Positions 25,953 through 33,093 of a DNA stretch of 64,000 bases are shown one piece after another. The notes beneath the pieces are model-generated. The model saw only the letters and a list, made by a program, of their open reading frames with translations, did not search any database and had not been told where the DNA came from. A program made the position numbers and the translations under genes. Source of the stretch: Sinomonas mesophila. GTDB taxonomy: Bacteria > Actinomycetota > Actinomycetes > Actinomycetales > Micrococcaceae. The stretch lies in NCBI RefSeq assembly GCF_001999765.1, contig NZ_KV908325.1, forward strand, positions 62,256 through 126,255. Reading direction: 5' to 3'. Each line of letters opens with the position of its first letter. Position 1 is the stretch's first letter.

Positions 25953-26846
25953 ATGAGCCTCCCCTCTGAGTCCTACCTGGCCGGCCTGATCGGCGACGGC
26001 GTCACGCCGTCCCTCACCCCGCCGCTGCACGAGCGCGAGGGCTCCGAGCACGGACTCCTCTACCTCTACCGGCCCATCGACATCGCCGCGCTGGGCCTCG
26101 CGCCCGGGTCCGTCGGCGAGCTCGTGCGCGCCGCGCGGAACCTCGGCTTCAACGGCCTGAACATCACGCACCCGTGCAAGCAGCTCGTCCTGGCGCACCT
26201 CGACGAGGTCGACGCCGACGCCGCGCGCCTGGGCGCCGTGAACACCGTCGTCATCCGTCCCGACGGCACCACCGTGGGCCACAACACCGACTGGTCGGGC
26301 TTCCTCTCCGCGTTCCGCGCGGGCCTGCCCGGCGCCGCGCTCGGGCGCGTCGTCCAGCTCGGCGCGGGCGGGGCCGGCTCGGCCGTCGCGTACGCGCTGC
26401 TCACGGCCGGCGTCGAGCACCTCTCGATCGTCGACGTCGCCCCCGAGCGTGCGGCCGAGCGCACCGCGGAGCTCGCGCGGCTCTTCCCCGCGGCGTCCGT
26501 CGAGGCGCGCACGACGGCGGAGCTCGCCCCGCTGCTCGAGGACGCCGACGGCGTCGTGCACTGCACCCCGATCGGGATGGCCGCGCACCCGGGAACGCCC
26601 TTCGACACCTCGCTCCTGACGCCGCGGCACTGGGTCGCGGACATCGTCTACCGGCCGATCGAGACCCAGCTCGTGCGCGACGCGCGCGCCGCGGGCTGCC
26701 GCGTGCTCGACGGGGGGCGGATGGCCGTGGGCCAGGCCGTCGACGCGTTCCGCATCTTCACGGGCCTCGAGCCGGACGCGGAGCGCATGCGCGAGCACTT
26801 CCTCGCGCTGATCGAGGCCGAGGCGCTCGAGGCGGGGGCGCGCTGA
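25953..26846 (+). CDS. qsuD: quinate/shikimate dehydrogenase
   Basis: This 297-residue enzyme oxidises shikimate to 3-dehydroshikimate, and probably quinate to 3-dehydroquinate. The sequence follows C. glutamicum QsuD along its length. LAGLIGDGVTPSLTPPLHE holds the substrate loop, GFNGLNITHPCKQ near residue 66 holds the catalytic Lys, and NTDWSGF near 108 holds the catalytic Asp. The Rossmann glycine motif is GAGGAGSAVA near 132. The strand after it ends SIVDVAPERA; an acidic Asp there disfavours NADP phosphate, so NAD is the expected cosubstrate for catabolism. No ribosome site is visible, and the -10 box lies 8 nt before the ATG, so the message may be leaderless. It overlaps qsuB by one base. 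Confidence 0.9.
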   Translation: MSLPSESYLAGLIGDGVTPSLTPPLHEREGSEHGLLYLYRPIDIAALGLAPGSVGELVRAARNLGFNGLNITHPCKQLVLAHLDEVDADAARLGAVNTVVIRPDGTTVGHNTDWSGFLSAFRAGLPGAALGRVVQLGAGGAGSAVAYALLTAGVEHLSIVDVAPERAAERTAELARLFPAASVEARTTAELAPLLEDADGVVHCTPIGMAAHPGTPFDTSLLTPRHWVADIVYRPIETQLVRDARAAGCRVLDGGRMAVGQAVDAFRIFTGLEPDAERMREHFLALIEAEALEAGAR

Positions 26847-28747
26847 TGCGCACCGGGATTGCGACGGTCTGCCTCTCGGGGACCCTCGAAGAGAAGATGC
26901 GCGCGGCCGCGAAGGCCGGCTTCGACGGCATCGAGATCTTCGAGGCCGACCTCGTGGCCTCGCCGCTGAGCCCCGAGGACGTGCGCGCCCTCGCCGCGGA
27001 CCTTGGCCTCGGCCTCGACCTCTACCAGCCGTTCCGCGACCTCGACTCCGTCCCCGAGGAGCTCTACCGCGCCAACCTGCGTCGCGCCGAGGCGAAGTTC
27101 CGGCTCATGGGCCGGCTCGGGATCGACACGATCCTCGTGTGCAGCAATGTGGCGACCGCGAGCATCGATGACGACGCCCTCCGCGCGGAGCAGCTGCGCG
27201 GCCTCGCCGAGCTCGCCGCCGAGCACGGAGTCAGGGTCGCGTACGAGGCGCTCGCGTGGGGCACCTACGTCAACGACTACGAGCACGCGTGGCGGATCGT
27301 GGCCGACGCCGACCACCCCAGCCTCGGCACGTGCCTCGACACCTTCCACATCCTCTCGCGCGGCTGGGACACCGAGCCGATCGAGAGGATCCCGGCGGAG
27401 AAGATCTTCTTCGTCCAGGTCGCCGACGCCCCCAAGCTCTCGATGGACGTGCTCTCCTGGAGCCGCCACTACCGCGTCTTCCCGGGCGAGGGGCAGTTCG
27501 ACCTGCCCACGTTCCTGGGCCACGTGGCACGCACGGGCTACAACGGGCCCGTCTCGCTCGAGGTCTTCAACGACACGTTCCGCCAGGCCGACGTCGAGCG
27601 CACCGCCGTGGACGCGATGCGCTCGCTCATCTGGCTCGAGGAGCGGACGGCCCAGGCCGCACGCACAGACCAGGCTGCTGGGAGCGGGAAGCTCGCGATG
27701 CCGCTGCGCACCCTGCCCGAGGTGGCCCCGCCCGCCGGCGTGAACTTCGCCGAGGTGAAGTCCGCGGACGGGGGGCCGGTCACCGCCGAGCTCGCCCGGC
27801 TCTTGGCCCAGCTCGGCTTCGAGGCCCGCGGCGAGCACCGCACCAAGCCCGTCTCGCTGTGGACGCTCGGCGACGCGCGGATAGTCCTCAACCGGCAGCA
27901 GGCCCGCGGCGTCGCCCCGGCGATCTCTGCGCTCGGCTTCGACGTGGCCAAGGCGGTCACCGCCGTCGCCCGCGCCGTCCAGCTCAAGGCCGTGCCCGTC
28001 CCGCGCCTGTCCCAGGCCGGCGAGGAGGTCCTCCAGGCCGTGCAGGCGCCGGACGGCACGGAGGTGTTCCTGTGCGAGGACACGGCGTGGATGGACGAGT
28101 TCGGCGAGCACGCGCCGTCGGCCGCGTCGCCGCAGCCGGGAACGCGCGCCCGGATCGACCACATCAACCTCGCCCAGCCGTGGCAGCACTTCGACGAGGC
28201 CGTGCTGTTCTACTCCTCCGTGCTCGCGCTCACGCCGCAGCCTTCGCAGGACGTCTCGAGCCCGACGGGGCTCGTGCGCTCGCAGGTCATGCAGACGGCG
28301 GCCGCGGGGGAGGGCGGCCGCGGCGCTGGCTCCGGGGGGCGCGCCGTGCGGCTCGCGCTCAACCTCGCGCCCTGGATCCAGGCCGACTCGGTGCGCGGCA
28401 CCATGCAGGACTCCTTCCAGGAGCACATCGCCATCGAGGTCGAGGACCTCGTGGCCCACGCGCGGGCCTGCCGGCGGCGCGGGCTGCCGTTCCTGACGAT
28501 CCCGGAGAACTACTACGAGGATCTCGACGCGCGGTTCGGCCTCGAGCCGGAGTTCCTCGCGACGCTGCGCGAGCTCAACCTGCTGTACGACCGGGATGCC
28601 GACGGCGAGTTCATCCACTTCTACACGGCCACCGTGGGGAGCGTGTTCTTCGAGGTCGTGCAGCGGATCGGCGGCTACGACGGGTTCGGGGCGCCCAACG
28701 CGCCCATCCGTCACGCCGTGCAGCACGCGCGCCGGCAGGGGCGGTAG
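26846..28747 (+). CDS. qsuB: 3-dehydroshikimate dehydratase, two-domain QsuB/QuiC type
   Basis: This 633-residue enzyme converts 3-dehydroshikimate to protocatechuate. Residues 1-270 form an AP-endonuclease-2-type TIM barrel with metal-site segments YEALAWGTYVNDYEHAW, CLDTFHILSRG, FFVQVADAP and SLEVFND. Residues from about 290 onward form a hydroxyphenylpyruvate-dioxygenase-like (VOC) region, with metal-ligand style segments IDHINLAQ near 437, HIAIEVEDL and SVFFEVVQRIGG near the end. The same fusion occurs in C. glutamicum QsuB and Pseudomonas QuiC. The dehydratase activity resides in the barrel. The ATG overlaps the qsuD stop. Its product feeds the pca operon 13 kb away. Confidence 0.92.
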   Translation: MRTGIATVCLSGTLEEKMRAAAKAGFDGIEIFEADLVASPLSPEDVRALAADLGLGLDLYQPFRDLDSVPEELYRANLRRAEAKFRLMGRLGIDTILVCSNVATASIDDDALRAEQLRGLAELAAEHGVRVAYEALAWGTYVNDYEHAWRIVADADHPSLGTCLDTFHILSRGWDTEPIERIPAEKIFFVQVADAPKLSMDVLSWSRHYRVFPGEGQFDLPTFLGHVARTGYNGPVSLEVFNDTFRQADVERTAVDAMRSLIWLEERTAQAARTDQAAGSGKLAMPLRTLPEVAPPAGVNFAEVKSADGGPVTAELARLLAQLGFEARGEHRTKPVSLWTLGDARIVLNRQQARGVAPAISALGFDVAKAVTAVARAVQLKAVPVPRLSQAGEEVLQAVQAPDGTEVFLCEDTAWMDEFGEHAPSAASPQPGTRARIDHINLAQPWQHFDEAVLFYSSVLALTPQPSQDVSSPTGLVRSQVMQTAAAGEGGRGAGSGGRAVRLALNLAPWIQADSVRGTMQDSFQEHIAIEVEDLVAHARACRRRGLPFLTIPENYYEDLDARFGLEPEFLATLRELNLLYDRDADGEFIHFYTATVGSVFFEVVQRIGGYDGFGAPNAPIRHAVQHARRQGR

Positions 28748-28795
28748 CGCGACGGGTCGGGAGGCGCTAGCACGGGCCTCCCCGAGGCCAACATG

Positions 28796-28820
28796 ACGAC
28801 GCGGGTTCGCCCCGTGTCGT
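28796..28820 (+). terminator. UUCG-loop hairpin terminator after qsuB
   Basis: ACGACGCGGG pairs with CCCGTGTCGT around TTCG(C), with one mismatch, followed by TATGTTTTT. It closes the qsu operon and lies 8 bp before the promoter of the next gene. Confidence 0.75.
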
Positions 28821-28827
28821 TATGTTT

Positions 28828-28857
28828 TTGATATCAACTGTGTGTTTGCTTTACCCT
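28828..28857 (+). promoter_or_regulatory. predicted promoter giving a leaderless message
   Basis: TTGATA (28828-28833) and TACCCT (28852-28857) are spaced by 18 bp. The expected start, about 7 nt past the -10, falls at the ATG of the next gene (28865). No Shine-Dalgarno sequence is present. The -35 lies inside the palindrome TTGATATCAA. Confidence 0.65.
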
Positions 28858-28864
28858 TCATGGG

Positions 28865-29665
28865 ATGGCTGACACCCCCCAATTCCGTGATCGCTCGCGG
28901 GCGGCGCGCAGGCGCGGCCCCGCCTTTGTCGACTCGTCCCCCAGGAGGCGGGCCCGTAGGCGCCTGACCGGTGGGCCGGCCCTGGCCCCCGTCGTGGGCT
29001 CCGGTGCGCTCCTCGCGGTGGCCGTGCTCAGCGGCCCAAGCATCGTGGCCCCCGAGCTCCTCCGCTTCCTCGGGGCCTCGGCCTCGGCCCCCGCGGCTGC
29101 GCCGTCCCCCTCGGCGGACTCTTCGCAGGACGCCGCCCTCCCGCTTCTGTCGGCGCCTGCCGGCCCGGTTTTCACGGGCGGCGCGCCGGCGGCCGACGCC
29201 GCAAACGCGCCGGACGTCGAGGTCGTCGTGCCCGCCGAGCTGCCCGTGCCGCTGATGGCCGACCCTGCCGCGGCCGCGCCTGCCCCCGCGTTCGTGGCCG
29301 TCCCCACGGCGGCCGAGCGCGCCGCGGCTCCCGCGCCCGCCGTCGCGCCCGGGTCCTCCGTCGCGCCCGCGTCGACGTCGACGGCGGAGCCCGCTGCCGC
29401 CGCGGCCGAGCCCGCCCCTGCGACGGCGCCTGCCCCCGCGCCGACCGCCGAGCCCGCCCCTGCGACGGAGCCTGCGCCCGCGCCGACGGCCGAGCCTGCG
29501 CCCGCGCCGACCACGGAGCCCGCTCCCGCGCCGACGACGGAGCCCGCTCCCGCGCCGACGACGGAGCCCGCTCCCGCGCCGACGACGGAGCCCGCTCCCG
29601 CGCCGACGACGGAGCCCGCTCCCGGGAGGAGTGCGTCCGCGCCCGGCCGCGCTGCCCGGTCCTGA
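28865..29665 (+). CDS. membrane-anchored Pro/Ala/Glu-rich repeat protein, paralog A
   Basis: This 266-residue protein has a short basic cytoplasmic start (MADTPQFRDRSRAARRRGP) and one membrane segment around residues 38-58. A long low-complexity extracellular part rich in Ala, Pro, Thr and Glu follows. The last 60 residues are made of TTEPAPAP-type octapeptides encoded by a 24-bp minisatellite. It looks like a wall-spanning stalk. It is paralogous to the next gene in its first 60 residues. Both precede the polysaccharide synthase gene, so a role in presenting or anchoring the polymer at the surface is possible but unproven. No known domain is recognised. Confidence 0.65.
   Translation: MADTPQFRDRSRAARRRGPAFVDSSPRRRARRRLTGGPALAPVVGSGALLAVAVLSGPSIVAPELLRFLGASASAPAAAPSPSADSSQDAALPLLSAPAGPVFTGGAPAADAANAPDVEVVVPAELPVPLMADPAAAAPAPAFVAVPTAAERAAAPAPAVAPGSSVAPASTSTAEPAAAAAEPAPATAPAPAPTAEPAPATEPAPAPTAEPAPAPTTEPAPAPTTEPAPAPTTEPAPAPTTEPAPAPTTEPAPGRSASAPGRAARS
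29513..29632 (+). repeat. 24-bp minisatellite, five copies
   Basis: Units start at 29513, 29537, 29561, 29585 and 29609 (each begins ACGGAGCCCGCTCCCG). They encode TEPAPAPT repeats within paralog A. Because 24 is a multiple of 3, copy changes would alter length but not frame. Confidence 0.85.
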
Positions 29666-29702
29666 GCGGGGCGCCGAGCAAGGCCTCCGACTGGAGAACA
29701 TG

Positions 29703-29728
29703 ACGACGCGGGCTTCGGCCCGCGTCGT
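29703..29728 (+). terminator. perfect UUCG-loop hairpin terminator
   Basis: ACGACGCGGGC (29703-29713), loop TTCG, GCCCGCGTCGT (29718-29728), then TATCATTTT. It is nearly the same sequence as the hairpin at 28796 and lies between the two paralogous genes. Confidence 0.85.
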
Positions 29729-29735
29729 TATCATT

Positions 29736-29765
29736 TTGATATCAATCGTCTGTTTGGCCTAGCCT
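29736..29765 (+). promoter_or_regulatory. predicted promoter, copy of the 28828 promoter
   Basis: TTGATA (29736-29741) and TAGCCT (29760-29765) are spaced by 18 bp, with the same TTGATATCAA palindrome at the -35. The predicted start falls within a few bases of the ATG at 29775, and there is no ribosome site. Confidence 0.65.
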
Positions 29766-29774
29766 TGATGCCCG

Positions 29775-30257
29775 ATGGCAGACACTCCCCGACTCCGTGA
29801 CCGGTCCAGGTCCGCGCGCAGGCGCGGCCCCATCTTCGTCGACGCCTCCGGCAGGAGCCTGGGCCGCGTCCGTGTGATCGGCGGGGCGGCCCTCGCCGCG
29901 GTCGCGGGCTACATGGTCCTCCTCGTGGTGGCTGTGCTCGGCGGCCCGAACGTCGCCGCCCCCTACCTCCAGCCCCTGGTCAAGGCGCCCCAGGCCGCAC
30001 CCGCTCCCGCCACCACGGGGACGCCCGCGCCGCAGCCGGCCGCCGACGCCCCGGAGAGCGTCGCCGGGGCCGTCCCCGCCGCCGTCGCCGTCCCCGTCTC
30101 TGCTCAGCCGGCGCCCGCCGCCGTCCCGGCCGAGGGGGCGCCCGTCGCGGCGCCGTCGGCCCCCGCCGCGGCCGTGCCGTCCGCCCCCGTTGACCCGGGC
30201 AAGAGCGAGTCCGCCCCCGGTCAGACCTCCCGACCCACTGCCCCCGCGAAACCGTGA
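29775..30257 (+). CDS. membrane-anchored Pro/Ala-rich protein, paralog B
   Basis: This 160-residue protein is homologous to paralog A over its first 60 residues (MADTPRLRDRSRSARRRGPIF). It has one membrane segment near residues 37-58 (ALAAVAGYMVLLVVAVLGG) and then an Ala/Pro-rich extracellular tail of about 100 residues without exact repeats. Its stop overlaps the GTG start of the deacetylase-glycosyltransferase gene (GTGA). The two products are therefore probably made together and may work as a pair. No biochemical function is known to me. Confidence 0.65.
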   Translation: MADTPRLRDRSRSARRRGPIFVDASGRSLGRVRVIGGAALAAVAGYMVLLVVAVLGGPNVAAPYLQPLVKAPQAAPAPATTGTPAPQPAADAPESVAGAVPAAVAVPVSAQPAPAAVPAEGAPVAAPSAPAAAVPSAPVDPGKSESAPGQTSRPTAPAKP

Positions 30258-32557
30258 CCCCGCGCCGCACCACGGCCCGGCCCACCGGCACGAGGCGCAT
30301 CGGCACGAGGCGCATCGGCACGAGGCACCCGAGCGCGAAGCGACCCGGCCCGACGGCGGTCCGTGCCCACTGGGCCGTGCTCGCCGCCCTCCTCGTCGCG
30401 CTCGGCCTCGCGCTCGCCGTCGAGGGGTACATGCGCCACGCGTCGGGGATCGACGACGGCGCCCCCTCGGCGGCTGCGTCTGCCGGGGGCGCGTCTGCCG
30501 GAGGAGCGGCACCCGGAGACGCCGCACCCGGCGCCGGAGCTGCCCAGGCCGCCGTCCCCGCCTCCGTCACCGGCGGCGGCCCCGTCATCGACGCGCGCGG
30601 CGGTGCCGTCCAGACGGTCCGGCCGCCCGAGAGAACCGTGGCCCTGACGTTCGACGACGGCCCCGACCCTGAGGTGACGCCGCAGATCCTCGAGGTCCTG
30701 CGTCGGCACAACGCGCACGCGACGTTCTTCGCCGTGGGCTCCGCCCTCATCGACCACCCCGAGCTCGCCCGGCGCATCCTCGAGGAGGGCCACGAGCTCG
30801 GCGTCCACACGCTGACCCACACGGACCTCGGCAGCGCCCCCGCCTGGCGGCAGCACCTCGAGGTGCAGGGCGCCCAGCAGGCCATCGTCGACGCGACCGG
30901 ACAGGCCGCCTCCCTCCTGCGGCCGCCCTTCAGCTCCACGAACGCCGCCGTCACCGGCCGCACCTGGTCCGCGATGCGCGCCGCCGCTGACCAGGGCTAC
31001 CTCACCGTCCTCAGCACCGTGGACAGCGGGGACTGGCGCCGGCCCGGCGCGCCCGCGATCGAGGAGCAGCTCGCACTCTCCGGCGACGAGGGCCAGGTGG
31101 TCCTGATGCACGACGGCGGGGGGAGCCGGGACCAGACCGTCGCCGCGCTCGACGCGGCGCTCACCGGATGGGCCGAGCAGGGCTACCGCGTGACCGGCGT
31201 CGGCGATGCCCTCGGCGTCGGCACGATGCGCGAGGCGACGCCGGCCGAGCAGCTCGGCGGGGCCGCGTTCGCCTGGGGCGTGCGGCTCAGCGGCTGGGTC
31301 GTCACGGCCATCTCGTGGGCGCTGGTCGCGAGCGGCATCGTGACCTTCGCCCGTGCGGTCCTCGTCATGGGTGTCGCGGCGCAGCACAGCCGTCAATCCC
31401 GGCTGCACCGGGCGGTGGGCCGCGGCCGCCGGCGCGTGGACATCCCGGTCCGGCCCGACGTCACGGAACGGGTCACCGTCGTCGTCCCCGCCTACAACGA
31501 GTCGGCGGGGATCGAGGCCGCCGTCCGGTCCATTGCCGCCTCGACCCACCCCGTCGAGGTCATCGTCGTCGACGACGGCTCGACCGACGGGACGGCGGAG
31601 ATCGTCGAGGCGCTCGGCCTGCCCGGGGTCAGGCTGATCCGGAAGGAGAACGGCGGCAAGCCGTCCGCCCTCAACGCCGGGCTCGAGGCCGCCTCGTGCG
31701 AGATCGTCGTCATGGTCGACGGCGACACGGTCTTCGAGCCGGGCACCGTCCGCGCGCTCGTCCAGCCCTTCGCCGACCCCGCGATCGGCGCCGTCTCCGG
31801 CAACACGAAGGTCGCGAACCGCGGCGGGATCCTCGGGGCGTGGCAGCACATCGAATACGTCGTCGGGTTCAACCTCGACCGCCGGCTCTTCGACGTCGGC
31901 GAGTGCATGCCGACCGTCCCCGGGGCCATCGGGGCGTTCCGCCGCGACGCCCTGCGGCGCGTCGGCGGCGTCAGTGAGGACACGCTCGCCGAGGACACCG
32001 ACCTCACGATGTCGCTCTGCCGCGACGGCTGGCGCGTCGTGTACAAGGACGACGCCCTGGCCTGGACCGAGGCCCCGGCGACCCTCGGCGCGCTCTGGAA
32101 GCAGCGTTATCGGTGGTGCTACGGGACGCTGCAGGCCATGTGGAAGCACCGCGGCGCCGTCGTGCAGCGCGGGGCGGCGGGCAAGCTCGGCCGGCGCGGC
32201 CTCGGCTACCTGCTCGTGCTGCAGGTCCTGCTCCCGCTCTTCGCCCCCGTGGTCGACGTCTTCGCCGTCTACGGGCTCATCTTCCTCGACCCGGTCCGGA
32301 TCGCGGCGCTGTGGCTCGTGTTCCTCGCGGTGCAGCTGGGCATGGCCGCGTACGCCTTCAGGCTCGACGGCGAGCGGCTGGGGCCGCTGTGGACGCTCCC
32401 GCTCCAGCAGCTCGTCTACCGCCAGCTCATGTACCTCGTCGTCATCCAGTCTGTCGTCACCGCCTTCGCCGGCGTGCACCTCAGGTGGCACCGCATGGAG
32501 CGCTACGGGACCCTGCGCGTGCCGCGCGCCCGGATTGGCGAAGACCACCGCGGGTAG
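30254..32557 (+). CDS. bifunctional polysaccharide deacetylase / family 2 glycosyltransferase
   Basis: This 767-residue membrane protein first has a membrane anchor (residues about 37-57). A NodB-type carbohydrate esterase 4 domain follows outside the cell, with metal Asp in TFDDGPD near residue 130, His pair in HTLTHTD near 178, RPPF near 218, and LMHDGGG near 283. After a membrane segment near 340 comes a GT2 synthase domain, with VVPAYNES near 410, VVDDGSTDGT, the metal-binding MVDGDTVFEPG near 490, EDTDLT near 577 and the QxxRW-like QRYRW near 617. Several C-terminal membrane segments follow. This combines polymer synthesis and export with N-deacetylation, as in PgaB/PgaC-type poly-N-acetylglucosamine systems and the Streptomyces MatAB proteins. 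The GTG start is coupled to paralog B. Confidence 0.88.
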   Translation: MTPRRTTARPTGTRRIGTRRIGTRHPSAKRPGPTAVRAHWAVLAALLVALGLALAVEGYMRHASGIDDGAPSAAASAGGASAGGAAPGDAAPGAGAAQAAVPASVTGGGPVIDARGGAVQTVRPPERTVALTFDDGPDPEVTPQILEVLRRHNAHATFFAVGSALIDHPELARRILEEGHELGVHTLTHTDLGSAPAWRQHLEVQGAQQAIVDATGQAASLLRPPFSSTNAAVTGRTWSAMRAAADQGYLTVLSTVDSGDWRRPGAPAIEEQLALSGDEGQVVLMHDGGGSRDQTVAALDAALTGWAEQGYRVTGVGDALGVGTMREATPAEQLGGAAFAWGVRLSGWVVTAISWALVASGIVTFARAVLVMGVAAQHSRQSRLHRAVGRGRRRVDIPVRPDVTERVTVVVPAYNESAGIEAAVRSIAASTHPVEVIVVDDGSTDGTAEIVEALGLPGVRLIRKENGGKPSALNAGLEAASCEIVVMVDGDTVFEPGTVRALVQPFADPAIGAVSGNTKVANRGGILGAWQHIEYVVGFNLDRRLFDVGECMPTVPGAIGAFRRDALRRVGGVSEDTLAEDTDLTMSLCRDGWRVVYKDDALAWTEAPATLGALWKQRYRWCYGTLQAMWKHRGAVVQRGAAGKLGRRGLGYLLVLQVLLPLFAPVVDVFAVYGLIFLDPVRIAALWLVFLAVQLGMAAYAFRLDGERLGPLWTLPLQQLVYRQLMYLVVIQSVVTAFAGVHLRWHRMERYGTLRVPRARIGEDHRG

Positions 32558-32609
32558 TCCTCCCACGTCGGGGGGAGCACGCCCCCACCTGAGCGCACAG
32601 GAGGCCACG

Positions 32610-32954
32610 ATGACGGTGAAGCTGAACAACAAGGCGTACGAGCATGCCAAGGCGCTCGTCCGCGAGGGCAAGGTCGTCTCCGACGAGCGCGACGACTGGA
32701 GCGAGCACGCGCCGTCGACGGAGACGTTCAACGAGCTCCTCGACAACGAGGGCGAGGGCGAGTACTCGAAGTGGTTCCTCGGGATCGACGATGAGGAGGG
32801 CGGACCGAAGGGGAAGTACAAGTTCCCCTACGGCGACCTGAAGAAGGTGCACCGCTGCGCGGTCATCTCCGGGGAGAGCCGCGCGGGCCAGTACGACCAC
32901 TATGACGTGCGCGACGCGCTCAAGGACCTGCTCACGCGCATCGACGAGCGCTGA
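32610..32954 (+). CDS. conserved hypothetical protein (114 aa)
   Basis: This is a small acidic, soluble protein (MTVKLNNKAYEHAKALVREGKVV…). It has the highly ordered segments DERDDWSEHAPS near residue 25, KGKYKFPYGDLKKVHRCAV near 68 and ESRAGQYDHYDV near 90. I recall similar proteins as widespread uncharacterised genes in actinobacteria but can name no family. CAGGAGG lies 7 nt before the ATG, which fixes the start. It follows the polysaccharide synthase by 52 bp and ends just before a large palindrome. Confidence 0.75.
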   Translation: MTVKLNNKAYEHAKALVREGKVVSDERDDWSEHAPSTETFNELLDNEGEGEYSKWFLGIDDEEGGPKGKYKFPYGDLKKVHRCAVISGESRAGQYDHYDVRDALKDLLTRIDER

Positions 32955-32961
32955 CGACGCC

Positions 32962-33026
32962 GCAACGCCGCATCGCAACACGCTGGAATGCGGGCCTGAA
33001 AGGCGCGTGTTGCGATGCGGCGTTGC
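32962..33026. repeat. intergenic palindrome, CGCATCGCAACACGC family, copy 1
   Basis: A perfect 22-bp inverted repeat pairs 32962-32983 with 33005-33026 around a 21-nt loop. The arms contain CGCATCGCAACACGC. Related copies lie at 53636-53698 and 60953-61015. It may also terminate the upstream gene. Confidence 0.9.
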
Positions 33027-33093
33027 CATGCGGGCCATACGGGTTGCGGCAGGGCCTCCCTCCGCCCGCGGCCCACGTCGTAGCGTGGTCTGC

